From Caldisericaceae bacterium (lineage in GTDB: Bacteria > Caldisericota > Caldisericia > Caldisericales > Caldisericaceae), in contig JALSNB010000063.1 in assembly GCA_026987225.1 (NCBI GenBank), positions 1-5,120 of the forward strand: DNA of 5,120 bases. Direction: 5' to 3'. Position 1 is the first letter of the stretch. The number at the start of each line of letters is the position of its first letter. Of this stretch, positions 1 through 5,120 are shown one piece after another. The notes under the pieces are model-generated. The model saw only the letters and a list, made by a program, of their open reading frames with translations. It was not told the DNA's origin and did no database searches. The position numbers and the translations under genes were made by a program.

Positions 1-56
1 CGCAGCACCTCTTGTTCGGCTGTTTCTTTTTTGCTTACCAAACATTCATTTTGCAC
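1..56 (-). CDS. 5' end of an unidentified gene, start and frame uncertain
   Basis: Only the first codons are in the window, so no family can be named. Three starts compete downstream of AAGGAGG. The GTG at 56 opens a frame reading VQNECLVSKKETAEQEVL, which looks protein-like but sits too close to the ribosome binding site. The ATG at 49 has the best spacing (9 nt, like the other genes here) but stops after MNVW. The ATG at 45 gives MFGKQKRNSRTRGAA with a 13-nt spacer. One extra T in the T3 run at 40-42 would join the ATG at 49 to the GTG frame (MNVLVSKKE), a homopolymer problem like that in the fusion-protein gene. The gene is 160 bp or more beyond the glycosyltransferase and may be a separate unit. 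Confidence 0.4.
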   Translation of the reverse strand, partial: MQNECLVSKKETAEQEVL

Positions 57-58
57 CG

Positions 59-65
59 CCTCCTT
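59..65 (-). promoter_or_regulatory. Strong ribosome binding site of the next downstream gene
   Basis: The minus strand reads AAGGAGG, a full-strength Shine-Dalgarno. A GTG lies 2 nt after it, one ATG 9 nt after it and another ATG 13 nt after it. The presence of the motif is the best evidence that a gene begins here. Confidence 0.6.
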
Positions 66-215
66 CTGTAAAAAGATTTATTTTTTACTTTTCTTACCGT
101 ATTGTAATTAATTTTTTTTTAGTCAAGGGGTTTGAGGGAAAATTTGGGAAGAAACGGCAAAAATTTAATGACGAATCTTTAAAATTTCGTTGTTACGGTT
201 TTAAAAATATAATTT
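66..215. other. AT-rich intergenic spacer with a poor promoter candidate
   Basis: This is the gap between the glycosyltransferase stop and the ribosome binding site of the next minus-strand gene. No reading frame or RNA gene is supported. On the minus strand TTGACT (126-121) is followed by an A9 tract and then TACAAT (106-101). The spacer is only 14 bp, shorter than the usual 16-18, so promoter function is doubtful unless the A run is miscounted. Several AAATTT-type imperfect inverted repeats occur at 165-190, as expected by chance in such AT-rich DNA. Confidence 0.4.
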
Positions 216-1541
216 CTAAAAACCGAGTTTTTTGGCTATATCGGAAACTTTTCTCGGATTCCACGGATCCCTGTAGGAAGACTTAAAGAGCAGTTCGTCA
301 AAATAAGCGATAAGCCTCACGGGCCGAAGAATATATCCCAGATAGACACTCATTAACGGTATAAAGATAAAAAGCCTGCTTTCCTCCCTCTTTCTTTCCG
401 AAATCAACCAAACAATAAAAAATTGAATGTAATTTGTCATGGTGTACAATATCAAATTCATAAGGATAATGTTAAAAAAACTCGCAGGAAAATTTTTTAT
501 TGTGACGACATGGTATATAAGCCACAACACGGCAAGCACAAGATTGAAAAATATATTGTCAAGTACGGAAAGAAACAGAAAAATGTTAAAATTTTCCTCG
601 GGAGCAAAAACATTCCTGTGCTTTCTCAGCCTCATTCTTATCAGGCTTCTGTTCCAACGCAACCGTTGATTTATCAACGCCTTCAGAGTTGTGGGCGCAT
701 TGGTGAGGCATACCGCATCGTGTGCGAAAGAGACATGGTTTTTTGTTTTCATTATTTTCACGGTAATATCGCCGTCAAGCCCGGGGCCGATATCCCAACC
801 GCCTATCTGCTCGACGAGCTCTCTTTTAAACGCACCGAAAGCACCGGACACAATCCTCAAAATCCTTAAATAAGCTTTCTCCCATCTGCTCATCGAAATG
901 GTTTTCATATATTCTATGGCTTGGCACGCAGTAATCCAATTATCGTACATATTTCTTACCTTCACGTTTCCGCTCACCGCGCCGACTTTAGGATCGTAGA
1001 AATAGGTGAGAATGTTGAAAATCGCATCCCTGTCCAATGAAGAATCCGCGTCCATACGGACGATGTATTTGCCGTGACTCATCCTAAACCCGAAATTTGC
1101 GGCAGATGCCTTGCCCCCGCGTTCCTCGTTTCTCAAATACCTGTCGATAAGCCCTTCACGTAAAAGCCTGTTGCACTGATCCCTCATATTATCGTCCGAG
1201 CCGTCGTCAATAACTATAATTTCAAGGTTTTTATACGTTTGCTCCCTCAAAGAAAGCACGCATTTCCTTATACCTTTGCCCTCATTTTTCCCAGGTATGA
1301 TAACGGACACAAGCGGATTTTCAAATTTCAGCAATTTCCCGAACCTTTCCCTGTTTGTCTTTTCCCTGTGAATTATGGGAATAATAACGGAAATAAATAC
1401 AATATCTATAAGCACGTACCGCGGAAGGTCGAAAATAAAAAAGAACCAAAAAACTTTTATAAAATGAACGGGCTTCATCAGGAAAAATTTATCCGCAAAA
1501 GACTGCAGAAAAAAATTAAAATGAACAAAAAAATGCATCAT
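216..1541 (-). CDS. Processive family 2 glycosyltransferase, membrane polysaccharide synthase
   Basis: This 441-residue integral membrane enzyme probably polymerises sugar from a nucleotide donor at the inner face of the membrane and passes the chain across it. A hydrophobic N-terminal stretch (about 28-57) precedes the catalytic domain. That domain shows VSVIIPGKNE (78-87), IDDGS (111-115), GGKASAANFG (142-151), the metal-binding DAD (164-166), GAFGAFKRE (233-241), a GLDGD segment (254-258) with D256 aligned to the Asp of the usual TED, and QRLRW (292-296), the QxxRW signature of processive enzymes. Three or four further membrane segments follow (about 317-345, 353-380, 388-412). The first ATG overlaps the upstream stop as ATGA, giving translational coupling; AGAGG lies 10 nt before it. 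A second ATG follows at once. Relatives include Alg8, hyaluronan, cellulose and poly-GlcNAc synthases; the polymer is unknown. The neighbouring dehydrogenase suggests a uronic-acid-containing product. No PilZ domain is attached. Confidence 0.92.
   Translation of the reverse strand: MMHFFVHFNFFLQSFADKFFLMKPVHFIKVFWFFFIFDLPRYVLIDIVFISVIIPIIHREKTNRERFGKLLKFENPLVSVIIPGKNEGKGIRKCVLSLREQTYKNLEIIVIDDGSDDNMRDQCNRLLREGLIDRYLRNEERGGKASAANFGFRMSHGKYIVRMDADSSLDRDAIFNILTYFYDPKVGAVSGNVKVRNMYDNWITACQAIEYMKTISMSRWEKAYLRILRIVSGAFGAFKRELVEQIGGWDIGPGLDGDITVKIMKTKNHVSFAHDAVCLTNAPTTLKALINQRLRWNRSLIRMRLRKHRNVFAPEENFNIFLFLSVLDNIFFNLVLAVLWLIYHVVTIKNFPASFFNIILMNLILYTMTNYIQFFIVWLISERKREESRLFIFIPLMSVYLGYILRPVRLIAYFDELLFKSSYRDPWNPRKVSDIAKKLGF
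218..257 (-). terminator. Weak candidate intrinsic terminator at the glycosyltransferase 3' end
   Basis: On the minus strand CCGAG (257-253) can pair with CTCGG (227-223), and a T5 run (222-218) follows immediately, merging into the stop codon TAG. The loop is long (25 nt) with only a short internal TTT/AAA pairing, and the element lies inside the last codons. It has the terminator layout but poor geometry. No better hairpin with a T tract is visible in the next 150 bp. Confidence 0.25.
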
Positions 1542-2920
1542 TGTTTCGGTGCCTCTGCAAAAAGTTTGGAAACTTCCGCGTAGTTATCTATAATTTCCGT
1601 CTTAACCGCAACTTCCTGCGGCAAAAATACGGATAGTTTGCCAATCAATCTGCTTAAAACTTTTGTAGCCGTTTTTTTCGAGGTTTCGGGAAGTAAAATC
1701 AAAATCGTTTTGTCGTTGAGCGCGCATACTATATCCGTGTCCCTGAGATTTTCTTTCAATATTTGCGAGGCATTCTTCATCATTTCAAAAGTTTTTTCGT
1801 AAGTCTCCTCCCTCTGAAATTCTTCCATGCCGTAAATACGGATCTTTGCAACGACAAATTTCCTACCGTATCTTTTTTCAAGAGACATACTGTAATTAAC
1901 CATAGTTTTGAAGAATTCGAAAGACACCGTATTAAAGTAATTCTTTATCACTTCGTCAAATTTCAATTTTTCGATAAATCCGAGTTTGCCCACATTCTCA
2001 CCGTAAGAAGTGATCGAATATTCTTTTACGTCGAAAACGGCAACGTGATTCGCATCAAACGTGCGCTTACAGTTAAAACACGTTACCTCGACAACGGGCT
2101 CCTCAAAAACATCTCCACAGCTATCGCAGAGGTACATCTGAGACGGTTTATCGTAATCTATGCCGATGTGCCTGAGCTTTTTATGACATTTCGGGCATAC
2201 GAGTTCGTCCGTGCCCGGTATTTCGAAATCGCTTTCAGGCCCAACATAACCGCACCTGAAGTGATGAATCGTATCTTCAATATGTATATTTGCGGATTTG
2301 CATTTAGGGCACACTTCCTTAAAGTTGAGGTGCGCCGAACCGCAAAAAGGGCAGAGATGAACCCTATCCACAAACTTTCCGTTTAGCAGTTTGTTCTTTG
2401 ACATTCTCTGCAGTGCTATGAAAACATCCTCATCGATAAAAGGTTCAACTTGAGGGTACGAATAACCCTTTAGCGTCCTGATATTAATGAGAGGCTTAAT
2501 ACTTGTTTTGCGTGTTATCAAATACCGTAAAATCAGTATTTCTTCGGAGGCTTCCCCTCTCAGCGGATAAAGTGCCTTGTTTCGCTTATTGATATCTTCA
2601 ATTATGTCTCTGATTAGCAATTTTTTCTCCGGAAATTCGTATTCAAGTGCATAAAAATCAACGCTGTGCCGCACGACTTCGTCTTCCTCTTCCTGAACGG
2701 CAATAACCGGGATAAGAGCAAATTCGGACGTTTTTCTCAATCGGTACAAAAAGTCGAGAATCCGTTCGCTTTCTCCCCTTATGACAACTGCATCGGCCAT
2801 GGAAAGAGCTTCTCTGTTAAAATGCTCCGGCGGAACTTTATAGTAGTCTCCGAACCATTCAAGAGTATCGTATGTTTCATTCGGTATTTTATCGTCGTAA
2901 CTTACGAAACAAATCTTCAT
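1538..2920 (-). CDS. Pseudo-receiver / TackOD1-like zinc domain / degenerate GGDEF protein
   Basis: This is a 460-residue soluble regulatory protein. Residues 1-115 form a receiver-like alpha/beta domain lacking the phosphoacceptor Asp (the third strand reads DAVVIRGE). Residues about 120-290 match my memory of the TackOD1 family (thaumarchaeal output domain 1). They hold five CxxC pairs at 190/193, 204/207, 242/245, 265/268 and 281/284, plus HHFRCGYVG (219-227) and LRHIGIDYDKPS (249-260). Residues about 335-445 resemble GGDEF: LRDTDIV (392-398) and ILLPETS (408-414) are recognisable, but the catalytic motif is NDKTI (402-406), so cyclase activity is not expected. RDTD (393-396) sits five residues before that motif, as in the inhibitory c-di-GMP site. 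The ATG directly follows the upstream TAG, with GAGG about 9 nt away, and the end overlaps the glycosyltransferase start. Its role as a c-di-GMP-responsive regulator of the synthase is inference. Confidence 0.85.
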   Translation of the reverse strand: MKICFVSYDDKIPNETYDTLEWFGDYYKVPPEHFNREALSMADAVVIRGESERILDFLYRLRKTSEFALIPVIAVQEEEDEVVRHSVDFYALEYEFPEKKLLIRDIIEDINKRNKALYPLRGEASEEILILRYLITRKTSIKPLINIRTLKGYSYPQVEPFIDEDVFIALQRMSKNKLLNGKFVDRVHLCPFCGSAHLNFKEVCPKCKSANIHIEDTIHHFRCGYVGPESDFEIPGTDELVCPKCHKKLRHIGIDYDKPSQMYLCDSCGDVFEEPVVEVTCFNCKRTFDANHVAVFDVKEYSITSYGENVGKLGFIEKLKFDEVIKNYFNTVSFEFFKTMVNYSMSLEKRYGRKFVVAKIRIYGMEEFQREETYEKTFEMMKNASQILKENLRDTDIVCALNDKTILILLPETSKKTATKVLSRLIGKLSVFLPQEVAVKTEIIDNYAEVSKLFAEAPKQ

Positions 2921-3583
2921 CTACCACCGCCTCAGATATACCTTCACGCGCATATTGTAAGGATAGCTCACAGGGATTTTTTCACGGGTAACGACTTTTG
3001 CGGAAAAGAACATTCTGATGTCACCGTGATAATTGTCGGGATTACTTAAAGGATATATAACCGGATTTACCTTTTCTACCGTTCCCTTGAACACCTTACC
3101 GTCCCTCGTATGAATGGAAACAACCGTACCCTTTACGATGTAATTGTATTCCTTGGGATTAAAAAAACGAGAAAGTACTGGTTGCTCCGATCCGCAACCG
3201 TCAACAAAGACGCGCCTCTTGTGACGGTTTCATATTCTCTTTTGAACGGATCCACAACCTCGCCGTTCATGGGCGAACGGATGTAAGTTACGTTCCCGTT
3301 GTAATCACGAATTACGGCGACAATGCTGTTTTTAGTTACATTGTCTCCTATTTTCACATAAACGTCTTCCACTTTTCCGAACACCGGAGATCCGATAATC
3401 GCTTCCTTGCTCCTCAAGAAACCGTCACCGGATATGTGAAACAAACCGTACACAAATGAAAATAACACAATGACGAGCAGAGCAACAAGCGCTATATAAT
3501 AAGGAACGTTCCTGTACTTGTTGCTTTTTGGCCTCTGTTCTTTTATTACTTTAACAACGGTTTTTCGATTTGAAATCTTCCAT
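2921..3583 (-). CDS. HlyD/Alg44-like membrane-fusion protein, reading frame broken twice
   Basis: The parts join into a protein of about 220 residues. It has a short basic cytoplasmic N-terminus and one membrane helix (around 3501-3445, rich in A, L, V, I and F). A biotinyl-lipoyl-like hairpin follows, with GSPVFGKVEDVYVKIGDNV and IRSPMNGEVV, then a C-terminal beta-barrel (VKGTVVSIHTRDGKVFKGTV) ending in VKVYLRRW. This is the layout of periplasmic adaptor domains and of Alg44 without its PilZ domain, suggesting a role in guiding exported polysaccharide. The ATG at 3583 leads to a TAA within 11 codons. Dropping one A from the A5 run at 3561-3565 joins it to the long frame. That frame hits TAA at 3135-3133, and a -1 shift at the T7 run (3161-3167) restores it to the TAG at 2923. 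An AUU start at 3576 is the alternative to the first repair. No ATG, GTG or TTG precedes the membrane helix in the main frame. Sequencing error, pseudogene decay and recoding all remain open. Confidence 0.75.
3116..3166 (-). promoter_or_regulatory. Candidate -1 frameshift signal: UUUUUUA heptamer plus stem-loop
   Basis: In the long frame the codons GTT TTT TTA contain the heptamer T TTT TTA (3166-3160), the X XXY YYZ pattern known from HIV-1 gag-pol. A -1 slip there moves the ribosome into exactly the frame that encodes the rest of the beta-barrel. After a 7-nt spacer a stem can form: GGAA (3152-3149) with TTCC (3119-3116), a bulged T, ACAAT (3147-3143) with GTTGT (3124-3120), and an inner CGTA (3137-3134) with TACG (3128-3125) closing a 5-nt loop. 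No Shine-Dalgarno-like stimulator lies at the usual bacterial distance upstream; a GGAG is about 18 nt away. A missing T in a homopolymer would give the same frame change. Confidence 0.3.
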
Positions 3584-3607
3584 TAACCACTTGCTTTTTT
3601 ACTGAAC

Positions 3608-3637
3608 ATTATACGAAATTATTGTCAAACAGGGCAA
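3608..3637 (-). promoter_or_regulatory. Possible internal promoter ahead of the fusion-protein/TackOD1/glycosyltransferase operon
   Basis: In the 122-bp gap after the dehydrogenase the minus strand has a perfect -10 box TATAAT (3613-3608). It is preceded, 18 bp upstream, by a weaker -35 match TTGCCC (3637-3632). Initiation near 3601 would leave a leader of about 18 nt before the ATG at 3583. I see no convincing terminator in the gap, so read-through from the dehydrogenase promoter is also possible. A perfect TTGACA at 3628-3623 lies only 9 bp from the -10 box and cannot pair with it. Confidence 0.4.
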
Positions 3638-3705
3638 GAATGCGAATTATTATAATTATGGTTACAGTTTTCGAATCAAACCACCCTTCTGTTTTACACC
3701 ATTCA

Positions 3706-5001
3706 TTAAGCGTTTCCGTCACCCAACTTAAACAATTTGTCGCTTTTTTGCTTGATTGCATTTCTCGTGTCAACCACAACGTGCGAGTTGTTCAGCACGA
3801 AATCATAATCGATTACGGAATGAGCCGCAAGTATCAAAGTGCAGTCCGCACCATTTAGCGATTCTTTCGAAAGTGCGCTTAGCGATTTGAACGTTTTGTT
3901 TCCGACACGAATTTCCGAAACAAAAGGATCGTAGTAAGAAACGTTTGCTCCCCATTCGAGCAGTTCGGATATGATTTTGAACGCCGGCGACTCTCTCGTA
4001 TCGCCTATGTCCTTTTTATACGCAACCCCGATTATCAATATATTGCTTCCGTTGATTGCTTTTTTGCGTGAGTTCAGCGCGTAAGAAACCTTATTTATCA
4101 CGTAATCCGGCATCGAATCGTTTATTTTCTCGGCAAGTTCTATGAACGATATGTCAACGTCGTACTCTTTTGCCTTCCATAAAAGATAAAACGGATCGAT
4201 CGGTATGCAGTGCCCGCCTATACCGGGGCCGGGATAAAACGGCATAAAGCCGTATGGTTTTGTTTTTGCGGCCTCTATCACTTCCCATATGTCGATTCGC
4301 ATTCTTTCGGAAAGCAGGGCAAGTTCGTCCACAAGAGCAACATTTATCAGCCTGAAAATGTTTTCGAGGAGTTTCGTCATTTCCGCAGCCCTCGGAGAAG
4401 AGACTTTGAACACGTAAGGAACGATTTTGCCGTAAAGCGATGCGGCAAGTTCGGTGGATTTTTCGTTTATCCCGCCGACAACTTTGGGAATGTCTCCGGT
4501 ATGGTATCTGGCATTTCCCGGGTCCACTCTTTCCGGAGAGAACGCAAGGTAAAAATCCTCGCCCGCTTTCAAACCGGATTCGGACAGAATCGGAAGAACG
4601 ACTTCCTCGGTTGTTCCCGGATACGTGGTGCTTTCAAGCACGACAAGTGCGCCCTTACGAAGAAAAGGGGCAATCTCTTTCGAAACCGAAACGATAAAAG
4701 AAATATCCGGGGTTTTGTTTTTTGTAAGCGGAGTGGGGACACAGATAATAATCGCATCGGTATCCTTCAGCGCATTAAATTCACCGAACGCCTTGAGTTT
4801 GCCGTTCTTAACGACATCAGCCAAAGTTTCGTCGGATACGTCCCCTATGTATGATTTTCCTCTGTTTACCGCATTTACCCGTTCGAGGCTTTTTTCGATG
4901 CCTATAACTTCCACGCCTTTTTTGGCAAATTCCACGGCAAGGGGCAATCCCACATAGCCCAATCCTATCACTGCAATTTTGGAAAAATCTTTTCCTTCCA
5001 T
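3706..5001 (-). CDS. Nucleotide-sugar dehydrogenase, UDP-HexNAc 6-dehydrogenase type (WbpA/WecC/TviB-like)
   Basis: This 431-residue cytosolic enzyme should oxidise C6 of a UDP-hexose in two NAD+-dependent steps to give a UDP-uronic acid. It is complete and of normal family length. An N-terminal Rossmann fold carries GLGYVG (13-18), with an acidic residue ending the next strand (IGIE, 34-37). The central part has ESTTYPGTTEE (123-133), the FSPERVDPG segment (154-162) and the helix with K210 and N214. The active-site loop GPGIGGHCIPIDP (258-270) contains the catalytic C265. The UDP-binding C-terminal fold has AYKKDIGDTRESPA (327-340) and YYDP (356-359). The GPGIGGHCIPIDPFYL form and the VDPGN motif favour the UDP-GlcNAc/ManNAc group over classical UDP-glucose dehydrogenase; the exact substrate is inferred. 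It probably supplies the uronic-acid donor for the glycosyltransferase further downstream, 122 bp separating it from the next gene. Confidence 0.93.
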   Translation of the reverse strand: MEGKDFSKIAVIGLGYVGLPLAVEFAKKGVEVIGIEKSLERVNAVNRGKSYIGDVSDETLADVVKNGKLKAFGEFNALKDTDAIIICVPTPLTKNKTPDISFIVSVSKEIAPFLRKGALVVLESTTYPGTTEEVVLPILSESGLKAGEDFYLAFSPERVDPGNARYHTGDIPKVVGGINEKSTELAASLYGKIVPYVFKVSSPRAAEMTKLLENIFRLINVALVDELALLSERMRIDIWEVIEAAKTKPYGFMPFYPGPGIGGHCIPIDPFYLLWKAKEYDVDISFIELAEKINDSMPDYVINKVSYALNSRKKAINGSNILIIGVAYKKDIGDTRESPAFKIISELLEWGANVSYYDPFVSEIRVGNKTFKSLSALSKESLNGADCTLILAAHSVIDYDFVLNNSHVVVDTRNAIKQKSDKLFKLGDGNA

Positions 5002-5007
5002 ATAACA

Positions 5008-5016
5008 CCCCTCCCA
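5008..5016 (-). promoter_or_regulatory. Ribosome binding site fixing the dehydrogenase start at 5001
   Basis: The minus strand reads GGGAGGGGTG about 6 nt before the ATG at 5001-4999. This strong Shine-Dalgarno match selects that ATG over the in-frame upstream start at 5049. The earlier start would add 16 residues with no family resemblance and would lie almost on top of the predicted transcription start. Confidence 0.75.
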
Positions 5017-5049
5017 AAAGGTTTGTCTTGTTGTCAAATTAATTATCAA

Positions 5050-5077
5050 ATTGTACAGTGAAAAATATTTTTTTCAA
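5050..5077 (-). promoter_or_regulatory. Likely sigma-70-type promoter of the nucleotide-sugar dehydrogenase gene
   Basis: On the minus strand a -35 box TTGAAA (5077-5072) is followed by a 16-bp spacer and a -10 box TACAAT (5055-5050). Each differs from consensus at one position. Transcription would start near 5043, giving a leader of about 40 nt before the ATG at 5001. An 18-bp near-palindrome (5059-5076) covers the spacer and most of the -35 box and could be an operator, but it consists mostly of A and T runs. The call rests on box match and position only. Confidence 0.5.
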
Positions 5078-5120
5078 GTAGGCAAATACGAGCCCGAAAA
5101 TTAAGAATTTTTACATGAAA

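Noticed and set aside
423..869. 148-residue plus-strand open frame inside the glycosyltransferase
   Set aside because: Antisense to conserved glycosyltransferase motifs; low-complexity, no family resemblance.
1580..1920. Active diguanylate cyclase
   Set aside because: The GGDEF motif is replaced by NDKTI, removing the metal-binding and catalytic residues, so enzymatic c-di-GMP synthesis is not supported.
1763..2386. 207-residue plus-strand open frame
   Set aside because: Antisense to the zinc-domain/GGDEF gene, with no plausible ribosome binding site or domain; a shadow of that gene.
3607..3609. ATG at 3609 as start of the fusion-protein gene
   Set aside because: It overlaps the -10 box TATAAT, has no ribosome binding site, and its frame stops at TAA (3585-3583) after eight codons.
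4210..4854. 214-residue plus-strand open frame
   Set aside because: It lies antisense inside the dehydrogenase gene, whose protein is unmistakable. Its translation is rich in R, F and H with no recognisable motif, typical of a shadow frame.
5002..5049. Longer dehydrogenase start at 5049
   Set aside because: The 16 added residues precede the normal family N-terminus, and the strong ribosome binding site at 5008-5016 belongs to the ATG at 5001.
5047..5120. Open frame on the minus strand from the window edge to a TGA near 5047, and an ATG on the plus strand at 5115
   Set aside because: The minus frame is short, AT-rich and overlaps the promoter boxes; the plus ATG has no ribosome binding site and only two codons in view. 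Neither can be supported.
1..5120. CRISPR array, tRNA or rRNA genes, insertion-sequence ends or transposase
   Set aside because: I found no regularly spaced repeats, no cloverleaf or rRNA-like sequence, and no transposase reading frame or terminal inverted repeats.

Overview
The window looks like an accessory polysaccharide-synthesis locus from a bacterium of moderately low GC content (roughly 40% by eye). Evidence for a bacterium is the Shine-Dalgarno motifs (GGGAGGGG, AAGGAGG), sigma-70-type promoter boxes (TACAAT, TATAAT) and genes packed into operons. The lineage cannot be fixed from the sequence. The TackOD1-type zinc domain suggests one of the environmental or thermophilic bacterial phyla that carry this family, but that is only inference. 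All real genes are on the minus strand; the longer plus-strand reading frames are shadows.

Reading in the direction of transcription, from high to low coordinates: (1) 5002-5120 is a promoter and leader region. (2) 3706-5001 encodes a complete nucleotide-sugar dehydrogenase of the UDP-HexNAc 6-dehydrogenase (WbpA/WecC) type, which makes a UDP-linked uronic acid. (3) 3584-3705 is an intergenic gap with a second likely promoter. (4) 2921-3583 encodes a single-pass membrane-fusion (HlyD/Alg44-like) protein whose frame is broken twice, once near the start and once at a run of seven T. (5) 1538-2920 encodes a protein with a pseudo-receiver domain, a multi-knuckle zinc domain (TackOD1-like) and a degenerate GGDEF domain. 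(6) 216-1541 encodes a processive family 2 glycosyltransferase in the membrane. (7) 1-215 is intergenic, ending in a strong ribosome binding site and the first codons of another minus-strand gene that leaves the window.

Genes 4 to 6 are tightly coupled: the stop of one touches the ATG of the next (TAG then ATG), and the following pair overlap as ATGA. The layout resembles synthase-dependent exopolysaccharide systems such as alginate (Alg8 synthase, Alg44 membrane-fusion protein, dedicated sugar dehydrogenase). Inferred scheme: the dehydrogenase supplies the UDP-uronate, the glycosyltransferase polymerises and exports it, and the fusion protein guides the chain beyond the membrane. The zinc/degenerate-GGDEF protein may take the c-di-GMP-receptor place held by PilZ in Alg44 or by PelD in the Pel system. 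It has lost the GGDEF catalytic motif but keeps an RxxD at the inhibitory-site position. This pairing is the most interesting biology here.

The second point is the frame break in the fusion-protein gene. It falls on a perfect U UUU UUA -1 slippery heptamer followed, after 7 nt, by a foldable stem-loop. A homopolymer sequencing error or a decaying gene is at least as likely, especially as the same gene has another frame problem at its 5' end.
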